From SIG598 sp045580875 (GTDB lineage: Bacteria > Bacillota > Clostridia > Oscillospirales > Acutalibacteraceae), in the NCBI GenBank assembly GCA_045580875.1, contig JAZNOP010000063.1, positions 1 to 64,000 on the forward strand: DNA of 64,000 nucleotides, given 5' to 3'. The notes under the pieces were generated by a model that saw nothing but the letters and a program-made list of their open reading frames with translations, was not told the origin of the DNA and did no database searches. A program made the translations under genes and the position numbers. Positions 49,461 through 58,029 of this stretch are shown piece by piece. Each line of letters opens with the position of its first letter. Positions within the stretch are counted from its first letter, which is position 1.

Positions 49461-50957
49461 TTACTGAGCTGCAGCTGAAGTTGTTGCAGACGTACCGGTT
49501 CCGGTGGTTGTTTCCGTCGATTCGGTAGTTGTGGCGGTTGTGGTTGTTGTAGTAGTTGTAGTTGTAGATTCAGTTGTCGAAATTTCAGTAAAATCAACAG
49601 ACGGGCAGCTCAGCTCGCTTACACCGTACGGAAGCGCTTCTGACCACTCAAGCAGATCGTAATACATCTGTCTGGCTGTCATTCCGAAAACCGGCATTGG
49701 CTGATAGTTGTTTTCTTCTATATCGGCTGCAGAAGTTGTATAGCACGGAACTATACACACCGCTGTGACCATTGCAACACCGTTGCGAAGCGCAAATCTC
49801 GGACGCACTATAAGGCTTATGCGGTTGACCTCGTCGGTTGTCGCCTTTCCACCGAAAGCAAAATTGCCTATGGAATAGAATATGTACTTGCCCTTGTAAA
49901 GCTCAACACCCTGCAGCGTATGAGGATGATGACCTATGACAAGATCAGCACCGGCATCGATAAACTTATGCGCCGGACCTGTCTGTTCCTCATTCGGGAT
50001 ATTCTTTCTTTCAAGACCCCAGTGACAGTTGACAACAACAATGTTGCCTGTTCGCTTGAACTGCTTTATCTGGCGGACAAGCAGATCTGTAAGCTCGTCA
50101 CCGAAAATCTCATCGGGATTGTACGATGTGTTGATATAGTTCGCGGAGATAAGGACAACCTCAAGATCATTGATATTCACAAATATCGCTGCGTCCTGAC
50201 GACCGACATCAAGTCCCGCCTTGCGCAGAACGTCCTGTGTTTCCTCATAACCTTTCAGCTTATAGTCATAGCTGTGGTTGTTTGCAAGATTGCAGCCGTC
50301 AATAAAGCTGGCCGCAAGCATGGTACCTGCCCATTCAGGGTCACCCTTGAAGTTGTAGCTTGTACCTTTATCGAGTCGATAGCTTGCTTTTGTCAGTGTT
50401 GTCTCAAGGTTGACGTATGTATAGTCGTCATTCTCAAAAAATGACTTTACAAGGTCAAAGGAATAGGTAGGACTTCCTGACCTTTTGTATATGGCATTGT
50501 AGTTGGTCTCCATGGAAGCTTCCGGCCATGTGCCTATGGTACAGTCACCTGTGAAGCTGAAAACCACCTCGTCCATCTGCATCTGACCGCGCTCGTATCT
50601 GATGTATCGGTCAACACCTTCTGCGTATGCACCAACCGCCGGGATTACATGGCTGTATGCCGTTCCGGTATCTATCAGCTCTGCAAGCGTTGTTGTCACT
50701 GTAGGCGCGGTATCCTCAGGACGTTCACGCGGCTCACACTTTATATAGCCGCCTGCGATGACCATTATCAGCGCATTCGCTATCATTATGCACAGCACTG
50801 CGATAACGACAGGCTTCTTGAGCGATGAAAGCTTGTCAAACATAGGTGATTCATCAGTTACCGTATTTTTTGCAAACGGATTCGGAAGATAGCCTTCATC
50901 GGCACATTTCTTCAGATATTCGTCCTGATGATCATTAGGAAAATTGCTGTTATTCAA
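49461..50957 (-). CDS. CapA-family protein, membrane-anchored
   Basis: 498 residues. Cytoplasmic N-terminus, one anchor near 48-70 (PVVIAVLCIMIANALIMVIAGGYI), then the CapA metallophosphatase-like domain from about 130: VVFSFTGDCTIGTWPEAS, YVNLETTLT, CNLANNHSYDYKLKG, VVVNCHWGLERKN, DLVIGHHPHTLQGVELYKGKYIFYSIGNFAFGG. The C-terminal 40 residues are a Thr/Ser-rich tail with long poly-Thr. CapA proteins assist poly-gamma-glutamate or capsule anchoring; no capBC genes are present, so a role in wall metabolism is more likely. It lies between vanY-like and phosphoesterase genes. Confidence 0.92.
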   Translation of the reverse strand: MNNSNFPNDHQDEYLKKCADEGYLPNPFAKNTVTDESPMFDKLSSLKKPVVIAVLCIMIANALIMVIAGGYIKCEPRERPEDTAPTVTTTLAELIDTGTAYSHVIPAVGAYAEGVDRYIRYERGQMQMDEVVFSFTGDCTIGTWPEASMETNYNAIYKRSGSPTYSFDLVKSFFENDDYTYVNLETTLTKASYRLDKGTSYNFKGDPEWAGTMLAASFIDGCNLANNHSYDYKLKGYEETQDVLRKAGLDVGRQDAAIFVNINDLEVVLISANYINTSYNPDEIFGDELTDLLVRQIKQFKRTGNIVVVNCHWGLERKNIPNEEQTGPAHKFIDAGADLVIGHHPHTLQGVELYKGKYIFYSIGNFAFGGKATTDEVNRISLIVRPRFALRNGVAMVTAVCIVPCYTTSAADIEENNYQPMPVFGMTARQMYYDLLEWSEALPYGVSELSCPSVDFTEISTTESTTTTTTTTTTATTTESTETTTGTGTSATTSAAAQ

Positions 50958-50997
50958 GATATATCTCCTTTATCGAATCGATAGTTCGGTGACCGCG

Positions 50998-51903
50998 TCA
51001 GTTCATTGCTGCATCGGAAGATGACGGCACAGCATCGTCTTCACCTGTATCGCCTGCCCAGCGGGGTGCCGGGAACTGATCCGGCGATACTTCCTCAACC
51101 GCATTGGGATAATGAGCCCACAGATACTCGGTATACTCCTCGAGGCACATATCCATCTCATACATCGCTGTTGCGTGTTCTACACCGACATAACGAATAT
51201 GCCACGGCTCGAAGTTGATGCCGGTAAGCTCTTTTTTATTCTCGGGATAACGTACGACAAAGCCATATTTGTAGCTGTTTTCTGCAATCCAGATACCGGT
51301 CGGCAGCTGACCAAAATTATTCTGACAGGTGCCGTCAGTGGAAAGGTCGATACACGCACTGTACTGGTGCTCAGATGTACCGGGGATCGCAGTAACCTTC
51401 TGGTTTACACCATACTGCGCAACCTTGGCATCATACAGCTCCTTCTGTCTGGCATAGCTTCTGTAGGCGCTGATGACCATCGGGAGCTTGACCCCCTGAG
51501 CTTCCATATCCTTCTGCATTACAAGATAGGCTTCACGCACTGTTGCATTTATCTGCAGTGATGCCGTACCCTTGACCTCCTCGCCGACGCGGACAAGGTT
51601 GTTAGGCATAAAGTCAGCAGACATTACGTTCTCTGTATTGATGAGCATGGGTACGATTATGACACGGGAATACTCATCATCGATCTCATCTTCTCCCGAT
51701 TCGACAACCTCACCGTTTTCATTGACAATTACATCAGTGCCGGAGGTTCTTCCGTCCGATGCTGCATTGGCACTTCCGGTACAGCCGCTTATTATCACAG
51801 AGCAAAGCTGAAAAACAAAAAGAACAGCAAGCGCAATCGCAGTCATTATGTATTTCTTACGGTTTTCCTCGCTGAAGGTTATTCGTGAAAGTATATTTTC
51901 CAT
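50998..51903 (-). CDS. D-alanyl-D-alanine carboxypeptidase (VanY/M15B)
   Basis: 301 residues. Membrane anchor KYIMTAIALAVLFVFQLCSVIISGC, with Cys at the end of the segment giving a weak lipobox, then an acidic linker and the M15B domain: ISAYRSYARQKELYDAKV, PGTSEHQYSACIDLSTDG (zinc His and Asp) and GINFEPWHIRYVG (catalytic Glu, zinc His). Trims the terminal D-Ala of peptidoglycan stem peptides outside the membrane. ATG 51903 has AAAAGG upstream; ATG 51930 has none. First gene of the three-gene operon, divergent from lgt. Confidence 0.93.
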   Translation of the reverse strand: MENILSRITFSEENRKKYIMTAIALAVLFVFQLCSVIISGCTGSANAASDGRTSGTDVIVNENGEVVESGEDEIDDEYSRVIIVPMLINTENVMSADFMPNNLVRVGEEVKGTASLQINATVREAYLVMQKDMEAQGVKLPMVISAYRSYARQKELYDAKVAQYGVNQKVTAIPGTSEHQYSACIDLSTDGTCQNNFGQLPTGIWIAENSYKYGFVVRYPENKKELTGINFEPWHIRYVGVEHATAMYEMDMCLEEYTEYLWAHYPNAVEEVSPDQFPAPRWAGDTGEDDAVPSSSDAAMN

Positions 51904-51943
51904 GCTTGAACACACCTTTTCATTGTACATAATCTGTGTATAT

Positions 51944-51973
51944 ATTTTATCATATGGAAAGCCATTACGTCAA
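51944..51973 (-). promoter_or_regulatory. Promoter of the vanY-capA-phosphoesterase operon
   Basis: On the minus strand: TTGACG (51973-51968), 18-bp spacer, TAAAAT (51949-51944). For the divergent lgt gene only a -10 element TATAAT at 52041-52046 was seen. Confidence 0.7.
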
Positions 51974-52115
51974 CACGCATGACTGCGCAAATAATGTACA
52001 TATTGTTAAATTTACACTTTTATACAGGATGCTTATGTGTTATAATCATTACTATCACGCAAGATGGTACCTGTATATGCCATTTGCGGGAATTATAGAT
52101 TGGGAGGTTTCCGAT

Positions 52116-53096
52116 ATGTTTCCAATGGAGGTCAGTTTTCCCGGATTAGGTCTTGAATTCACCATTGACAATGTTGCTTTCCGCATCGGCAGCTTTGAGA
52201 TTTACTGGTATGCGGTGATAATCCTTACAGGATTTCTGCTGGCGGTTGTTTACGCCATGCGCAACGGCAGACGTTTCGGCGTCAACACCGATGATATGAT
52301 CGATGTTGTTCTGGTCGGACTTGTCTGCGGCATTATCGGTGCACGCCTCTACTACGTTATTTTCCATCTTGAATCATTCCACTCATTCGCAGATGTTATC
52401 AATATCCGCGACGGCGGTCTCGCTATTTACGGCGGAGTGATACTCGCCCTTGTCGGCGGAGGACTGATGTGCAAGCGCCGCAACATTCACCTTTTCTCAA
52501 TGTTTGATCTTGTCGGTCTGGGCTTCCTCATCGGACAGGGCATCGGTCGCTGGGGCAACTTCGCAAATCAGGAGGCATTTGGCTCTGAAACCGATCTGCC
52601 GTGGGGCATGATGAGTGTAAATACCGGAAACGTCACTGTTCACCCCTGTTTCCTGTATGAGTCCATATGGTGCATAAGCGGACTTATCATTCTGCATTTT
52701 CTCAGCAAGAAGTGGTATGTATTCCGCGGACAGTATTTCCTGATGTATCTTGCATGGTACGGTCTCGGACGCAGCTGGATTGAGGGTCTGCGCACCGACA
52801 GTCTTTATCTGATTCCTGATGTAATCCGTGTTTCACAGCTTGTTGCTGTACTTTGCGTTATCGTCACAATTCCAGTAATAATCCTTCAGGTAACAGGAAA
52901 AATAAACTGGTTCCGCCCTGTAACCGCCGGATTCTTCGAGACTCCGGACGGACCGGTCGATCCCGAAACTGTTTTAGCAAACAAAAAAACTTTTGCCGAA
53001 GAATGGGCTGAGGATAAGCAGAAACTTTCTGCTTTTTTCTCTAAGGCTTCTTCAGCACTTAAAAACATCTTCAAATCAGGAGGAAAAGAAAACTGA
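52116..53096 (+). CDS. lgt: Prolipoprotein diacylglyceryl transferase
   Basis: 326 residues with seven membrane helices. Transfers diacylglycerol from phosphatidylglycerol to the lipobox cysteine. The Lgt signature GQGIGRWGNFANQEAFG is intact, and the catalytic Arg/His-bearing stretches LVCGIIGARLYYVIFH and GRSWIEGLRTDSLYLIP are present. The C-terminus is extended by a roughly 55-residue charged cytoplasmic tail. ATG 52116 has GGGAGG 8 bases upstream; a longer open frame upstream passes through the leader and promoter. The stop overlaps the folD start (TGATGG), so the two are coupled. Confidence 0.95.
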   Translation: MFPMEVSFPGLGLEFTIDNVAFRIGSFEIYWYAVIILTGFLLAVVYAMRNGRRFGVNTDDMIDVVLVGLVCGIIGARLYYVIFHLESFHSFADVINIRDGGLAIYGGVILALVGGGLMCKRRNIHLFSMFDLVGLGFLIGQGIGRWGNFANQEAFGSETDLPWGMMSVNTGNVTVHPCFLYESIWCISGLIILHFLSKKWYVFRGQYFLMYLAWYGLGRSWIEGLRTDSLYLIPDVIRVSQLVAVLCVIVTIPVIILQVTGKINWFRPVTAGFFETPDGPVDPETVLANKKTFAEEWAEDKQKLSAFFSKASSALKNIFKSGGKEN

Positions 53097-53950
53097 TGGC
53101 TGTTATTATTGACGGTAAAGCTGTTTCTGCAAAGGTTCGTGCTGAAATAGCCGCTGAGACCGCTCAGCTTCGTGAAAAAGGAATCACTCCCGGTCTGGCT
53201 GTCATCATAGTCGGCGACGACCCTGCATCAAGAGTTTATGTAAACAACAAAAAGAAAGCCTGCGCTGAGGTCGGTTTCTACTCCGAGGAGCTTGCTCTTC
53301 CGGCAGAAACTACACAGGAGGAACTCCTTGAGCACATTTCAAAGCTTTCCGCCCGCGACGATATCAACGGCATTCTCTGCCAGCTTCCGCTGCCTAAGGG
53401 ACTTGACGAAAACGCTGTTATTGCAGCTATCCCGCCTGAAAAGGACGTTGACGCCTTCCACGTAGAAAACACCGGACACATCATGGTCGGTGATTATGCA
53501 TTTCTCCCCTGCACACCTGCCGGTGTAATCGAACTGATTGACTCCTGCGGCATCTCAATCGAAGGAAAAGACTGCGTAGTTATCGGACGCAGCAACATCG
53601 TCGGCAAGCCGATGGCAATGCTTCTTCTCCATCGCGGCGGCACAGTTACTGTATGCCACAGCAAGACCAGGGATCTTGCTGCGCACACAAGACGTGCTGA
53701 CATTCTTGTCAGCGCTGTAGGTCGCGCAGGCTTTGTCACAGCAGATATGGTCAAGGAAGGTGCCGTGGTTATTGACGTCGGAATAAACCGTAATGCAGAC
53801 GGAAAACTGTGCGGAGATGTCGATTACGCTGCGGTTGAGCCCAAGTGCTCTGCTATAACCCCTGTCCCCGGCGGCGTCGGTCCCATGACCATTGCAATGC
53901 TGATGAAAAATACTCTCACAGCAGCAAAGCGCCAGAACCACATTATGTAA
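53096..53950 (+). CDS. folD: Bifunctional methylene-THF dehydrogenase/methenyl-THF cyclohydrolase
   Basis: 284 residues. One-carbon metabolism enzyme converting 5,10-methylene-THF to 10-formyl-THF with NADP. Signatures: VGDDPASRVYVNNKKKACAE (catalytic Tyr and Lys), GILCQLPLPKGLDEN, DVDAFHVENTG, PCTPAGVIELI, VVIGRSNIVGKPMAMLL (NADP loop) and TPVPGGVGPMTIAML. Length is typical. The start codon overlaps the lgt stop, with AGGAGG inside the lgt end. Confidence 0.97.
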   Translation: MAVIIDGKAVSAKVRAEIAAETAQLREKGITPGLAVIIVGDDPASRVYVNNKKKACAEVGFYSEELALPAETTQEELLEHISKLSARDDINGILCQLPLPKGLDENAVIAAIPPEKDVDAFHVENTGHIMVGDYAFLPCTPAGVIELIDSCGISIEGKDCVVIGRSNIVGKPMAMLLLHRGGTVTVCHSKTRDLAAHTRRADILVSAVGRAGFVTADMVKEGAVVIDVGINRNADGKLCGDVDYAAVEPKCSAITPVPGGVGPMTIAMLMKNTLTAAKRQNHIM

Positions 53951-53965
53951 ATCACGCTCAAACAA

Positions 53966-54003
53966 AAAGCAGCACTGTCTCTAAAGACAGTGCTGCTTTT
54001 TTA
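53966..54003. terminator. Terminator between folD and the DUF2974 gene
   Basis: Perfect 13-bp stem AGCAGCACTGTCT/AGACAGTGCTGCT with loop CTAA and A5/T6 flanks. It is bidirectional. Confidence 0.95.
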
Positions 54004-54011
54004 TCGGTAAA

Positions 54012-55148
54012 TTATTTTGATTCATTATCTGAAGGTACAACCATTCCCTGTTTTACAGGCAATCTGCTTGAAATAAAAGCTTTACCAAGCGCAGTGACTA
54101 TATTTACTGCCTGACCACGCTTATCTGGCTCTATCATGCGATAAGCCTTCAGCGCATTAAGCTCTCCGCTGCCGAGATATTCCATTACGTCATCAAAGCT
54201 GTCAGCCTCAATTTCGTCTATCATTCCGAACACCGTATTTACAGTACCTTCGAGCTGCTCATTTGTAAGCATACCGACCCAGCTGTCGATCATACGGTCA
54301 AATCGAACTGCATCATCACTCAGCTTATCTGCGTATACAAGCTCATCTCCGTCAAAGCGCCAGTTATACAGACTGTGCTGTCCGAATCCTTCTCCCTCAC
54401 TCTCAACAACAAGATAATCATCACTCTGTGTAAGCAGAGTGCCAATCATAGTGCCTGTCGGCATAAGACGATGCACCTTTGCACCAATCCGCAGATATTC
54501 CGGATCCTCAAATATTGCACGTTTGAACCCCGGTCCGTCAAGAGAATACACACCGAGTATCCGGTCCTGTATCTTCGACTTACTGTTTGCTGCGGCATAA
54601 ACGGCAAGATTGCCGCCTTTTGAGTGACCGCCGACACGAAGCGGCTGATGTGTGATCACCGCCACTTTTTCAAGATACTCGACACTGTCCTCCTGTGCCG
54701 GAACAAACGGCTTATACGCCATATTGAAATTCTCGCGCCAGCCTACAATAGTGTTGTCCGTTCCGCGGAATGCAGCAAATGCAGTTCCGTCATCGAGAAA
54801 ATATGTAACTGCAGCAAACTGATTTTCTTCCTCTGCACTGAAACGGCTTTCAGCATAATTCACTTTCATTGAGCCGAATCTGCGGCTGGAAGCAACTGCT
54901 CTCGCAAGCTTCTCAACTTTATCTGCATCTCTGACATTTTCAAGCAGAAGCTTCAGCCTCTCTGAAATCATCAGTGCACTGAACGGCATGGCAAGCGACA
55001 GCAGAGAGGGTTTGCGTACAATTTTTTCCATTTTGAGATAAGACAGTTCTGACAGCACCATGCTGTCTGCGTTTCCGAAAGGACGCTCGCTGAACGGTTT
55101 GTCTTCTTTTATGACATAGTCAAAAATATCAGCATATTTATCGGGCAT
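54012..55148 (-). CDS. DUF2974 (Mbeg1-like) alpha/beta hydrolase
   Basis: 378 residues. Lipase-like domain: FAAFRGTDNTIVGWRENFNMAY (oxyanion region) and the nucleophile elbow VGGHSKGGNLAVYAAA with Ser in GHSKG; YSLDGPGFKRAIF and GFGQHSLYNWRF carry candidate Asp and His. Typical of DUF2974, common in gut Firmicutes; the substrate is not known. No signal peptide. ATG 55148 with AGG 8 bases upstream is used; GTG 55157 and ATG 55154 are alternatives. Confidence 0.9.
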   Translation of the reverse strand: MPDKYADIFDYVIKEDKPFSERPFGNADSMVLSELSYLKMEKIVRKPSLLSLAMPFSALMISERLKLLLENVRDADKVEKLARAVASSRRFGSMKVNYAESRFSAEEENQFAAVTYFLDDGTAFAAFRGTDNTIVGWRENFNMAYKPFVPAQEDSVEYLEKVAVITHQPLRVGGHSKGGNLAVYAAANSKSKIQDRILGVYSLDGPGFKRAIFEDPEYLRIGAKVHRLMPTGTMIGTLLTQSDDYLVVESEGEGFGQHSLYNWRFDGDELVYADKLSDDAVRFDRMIDSWVGMLTNEQLEGTVNTVFGMIDEIEADSFDDVMEYLGSGELNALKAYRMIEPDKRGQAVNIVTALGKAFISSRLPVKQGMVVPSDNESK

Positions 55149-55210
55149 TGTCATCACCTGTTCAATATGATATGTCAGTAAATATTACACCTGCATCGGT
55201 ATTTTGCAGA

Positions 55211-56215
55211 TTATCGCCATCTGGCGGCTATTTCTCTGTCTGTTATGCGCACATCGGAAGCTGAAAGGAACTTCGACGCAAAATCGACCTTGTGAGCAAA
55301 CACTTCCCGCCCCCGCAAATACTCAAGTTCCTGTGCATCTGTCGGAAAATCAAACCTGAGATAACACGAGCACAAAGCCTGCTTGAACACTCCGTATTTC
55401 TTGTTCTGCTGATTGACTCCGTACTTTCCGTCACCCATCAGCGGATGTCCGATAGATGCAAGATGCGCACGTATCTGATGTGTACGTCCTGTGAGAAGCT
55501 CTACCTCCAGCAGACTCAGCCCCGGACGCGTTGCTGCTACTTTATACCGGGTAATTATTGTCTTTGAATTCTTGCCAGGTTTTTTATCAATATACACCCT
55601 GTTCTGCGACTCGTTTTTCTCAAGATATCCGGTCAGGGTGTCTTCTTTTTTCTTCATCTCACCATATACTATGCAGAGATACTTCTTGCTGACCTCACGT
55701 GCACGGATTTTTTCATTCAGCACACGAAGAGCTGCAGCATTTTTCGCCGCGATGACAAGTCCGCTTGTATTCCGGTCGATGCGATTGACAAGCGCAGGTG
55801 CAAAGCTCTGCTCATCATCAGGGTCATACTCACCTTTTTCGTAGAGATAACGCTGAATACGTCCTATAAGCGTATCATTCTGATAGTTCTCATCAGGATG
55901 TACTATCAGCCCCTGAGGCTTGTCGGCAATCAGTATATTTTCATCCTCATAAGCAATACTCAGCGAAGCTCCTGCTTTGAGAAACTGCGGACCCTGCTCA
56001 GCAGCTTTTTCCAGAAACTCATCGCGTATATATATATCCAGCTGGTCCCCCTCACACAGTCTTGTTGATATTTCGCATCTCTTTCTGTTGAGCTTTATAT
56101 CCTTGCAGCGTATAGCTTTGTACATCATTGACTGCGGCAGCGACGGGAATGCCTTTGTCAGGAACTTATCCACACGCTGACCTGCATCATTTTTTCCAAT
56201 TCTGACACTAACCAT
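55211..56215 (-). CDS. RluA-family 23S rRNA pseudouridine synthase
   Basis: 334 residues. N-terminal S4-like RNA-binding domain (QRVDKFLTKAFPSLPQSMMYKAIRCKDIKLN) and catalytic RluA domain: ILIADKPQGLIVHP, the active-site loop PALVNRIDRNTSGLVIAAK (catalytic Asp in RIDRNTSG), LLTGRTHQIRAHLASIGHPLMGD. Similar in length to RluC/RluD; the exact target uridines cannot be told. ATG 56215 is used because GAGGAG lies 11-13 bases upstream; GTG 56227 overlaps that site. Confidence 0.93.
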   Translation of the reverse strand: MVSVRIGKNDAGQRVDKFLTKAFPSLPQSMMYKAIRCKDIKLNRKRCEISTRLCEGDQLDIYIRDEFLEKAAEQGPQFLKAGASLSIAYEDENILIADKPQGLIVHPDENYQNDTLIGRIQRYLYEKGEYDPDDEQSFAPALVNRIDRNTSGLVIAAKNAAALRVLNEKIRAREVSKKYLCIVYGEMKKKEDTLTGYLEKNESQNRVYIDKKPGKNSKTIITRYKVAATRPGLSLLEVELLTGRTHQIRAHLASIGHPLMGDGKYGVNQQNKKYGVFKQALCSCYLRFDFPTDAQELEYLRGREVFAHKVDFASKFLSASDVRITDREIAARWR

Positions 56216-56329
56216 TAATTTGTACACTCCTCTGAGCGATTCATACTTTCTGAACAGCCTAATTATATCGCATTTGCACGCATTTATACAAGCGTATGTA
56301 TTATATTTGCAAATTTATTGTAAAATCTC

Positions 56330-56358
56330 TTGAAAAAAGCTACCTTTTTATGTAATAT
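56330..56358 (+). promoter_or_regulatory. Promoter of the cohesin-amidase operon
   Basis: TTGAAA (56330-56335), 17-bp spacer, TAATAT (56353-56358), about 112 bases before the TTG start. No intrinsic terminator was seen until 61824, so four genes may be cotranscribed. Confidence 0.6.
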
Positions 56359-56470
56359 AGTTATATATTATTTATTATATATAGGATTGCTCTTGAAAAA
56401 ATCAAAATTTCTGCTGTCTGTATGCTCTTTCCTGAGCTGCGGCAGCCGGGATATCACGGGGGTATTCAAT

Positions 56471-58012
56471 TTGAAAAGGTTTGTACTGCGCATTGCTGCT
56501 ATAATGCTTGCTTTCACCGCTTTGTTTTCAGTGTTTGTTCCGTCTGTTTTTGCTACAGGAACAACCGCCAACCATGCGGCTTCATTCAAGATGGAAACTG
56601 ACAATTCCGCCGTTCGCGCAAAGGACATAATAACACTGACGATCACACTGACAAACGACTCCACAAAGGACATAAACAAACTTGAGTTTGCGCTTACATA
56701 CGACGAAACCAGAATACTCGGCATCACTCCGGATTATACCACTTCGATAAACGGTATTGCCAAGCCTAACGCTGAGTCTCCTGTTGTTCTTCGTCAGCAG
56801 GGAAGCACCATCAAGGTATACAATTACAATCCCAGCGATTCAACCGTTCAGCCCACTCCGCTCAAGGCCGGTCAGAAGCTTATTCTCAAATTCCCGCTTG
56901 TTGTATCGGAAACAGCACCCGCCGGCGAAATATCATTCCAGATTTCAAACGCAGTTATGAGCGATGCAAGCGGAGCTGCAATGACCGCCAATATATGCCC
57001 GCCTGCAAAGGTGACAATCAAGCCGGTATCAAATGACGCAACCCTTTCAAGTCTTGTTGTTACGGTAAACAACGCGCCCGTGAATCTGACACCTGCTTTT
57101 TCTGCCAACGTCACTGAATATACTGTAACCGTCGGTTACTCTATCCCGTCTTTCGGTATTGCCGCCGCCTGCACTGATTCACGTGCATCATACTCAATAG
57201 TAGAGCGCCCGGCAAACGATATGCTCGCAGTAGGAACAAATACATACAAGTATCTTGTAACGGCCGAGGATAAGGTTACAACCAAAACCTACACCCTCAC
57301 GATAAAGAGACTTGCAGCAGGCGAAACCACCACTGCACCGACATCAACCACCACTACCACAACAACTACATCCACTACCACAGCACCGACCACAGTTACT
57401 ACTACCGCACCTATCACCACACCCCCTACCACAGAATCCACCCTTCCTACCAGTTCTGTTTCGCCTGATATTTCCGGCTCGGTAATACCCGGTGATGAGC
57501 CTGTAAAGGAAGGTTCTACTGTAACCCTGAACATGGCATCTCTTATCGGAATCGTTGCTGCTGCCGTAGCGCTTTTCCTGCTTGCCTTCTCAGCTGGCTA
57601 CATTACTCATAAAAACGCTTCTCAGCCGCAGAAATACAGCGTTGAAGAGCTTATGGCTGCACAGGAGCGACTTGAAATGCAGAACAGAATTAATGCTCCT
57701 GTTTCCGACTCAATGTACCAAAGCGGTTATGCAGCATCGATGAACAGCTATCAGCCGACCTATTCCGCTGCCGTACCTGCAGCACCGCCGACATATCAGC
57801 CTGACAGCTTCAACGGTTATCAGCCGGATATTTCTTCTTATACAGATCAGACCGCATACTATCAGGCAGATGAATTTACGCCTCAGCAGGACTACACCCA
57901 GCAGCCGGTAGACACCTCCGGCGCATACGGACTTGGCTCTATAGATTATGCTCAGCCTGTAAACGGCACCCCGTCCGAATACGGTCAGTCAGACACCTAT
58001 TACTACCAGTAA
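56471..58012 (+). CDS. Cohesin-like surface protein with cadherin-like domain and C-terminal anchor (1)
   Basis: 513 residues. Signal peptide (RFVLRIAAIMLAFTALFSVFVPSVFA); cohesin-type beta domain at about 40-190 (VRAKDIITLTITLTNDS, INKLEFALTYDETRILGI, LKAGQKLILKFPLVVSE); cadherin-like beta-sandwich at 195-285 (LSSLVVTVNNAPVNLTPAF, VTEYTVTVGY, TKTYTLTIKR); Thr/Pro-rich linker; membrane helix (LIGIVAAAVALFLLAFSAGYI); Tyr/Gln/Pro-rich cytoplasmic tail. The start is TTG 56471 with GGGGG 8 bases upstream; an open frame to 56330 overlaps the promoter. Dockerin binding is inferred from the next gene. Confidence 0.85.
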   Translation: MKRFVLRIAAIMLAFTALFSVFVPSVFATGTTANHAASFKMETDNSAVRAKDIITLTITLTNDSTKDINKLEFALTYDETRILGITPDYTTSINGIAKPNAESPVVLRQQGSTIKVYNYNPSDSTVQPTPLKAGQKLILKFPLVVSETAPAGEISFQISNAVMSDASGAAMTANICPPAKVTIKPVSNDATLSSLVVTVNNAPVNLTPAFSANVTEYTVTVGYSIPSFGIAAACTDSRASYSIVERPANDMLAVGTNTYKYLVTAEDKVTTKTYTLTIKRLAAGETTTAPTSTTTTTTTTSTTTAPTTVTTTAPITTPPTTESTLPTSSVSPDISGSVIPGDEPVKEGSTVTLNMASLIGIVAAAVALFLLAFSAGYITHKNASQPQKYSVEELMAAQERLEMQNRINAPVSDSMYQSGYAASMNSYQPTYSAAVPAAPPTYQPDSFNGYQPDISSYTDQTAYYQADEFTPQQDYTQQPVDTSGAYGLGSIDYAQPVNGTPSEYGQSDTYYYQ

Positions 58013-58029
58013 ATATCGGGAGAACGCTT

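Noticed and set aside
49433..49597. 55-codon Gln/Leu/Pro extension before the metallophosphodiesterase
   Set aside because: It reads the Thr-rich tail of capA in another frame; the phosphoesterase domain begins at its first normal Met (49432) with a ribosome-binding site.
51936..52115. 60-codon extension before lgt
   Set aside because: Runs through the divergent promoter region; GGGAGG marks the ATG at 52116.
57330..57450. ACC/ACT repeats, checked as a possible repeat array
   Set aside because: They encode the Thr-rich linker of the cohesin protein; no spacers or palindromic units, so not CRISPR. The same holds for 60225-60255 and 49540-49560.
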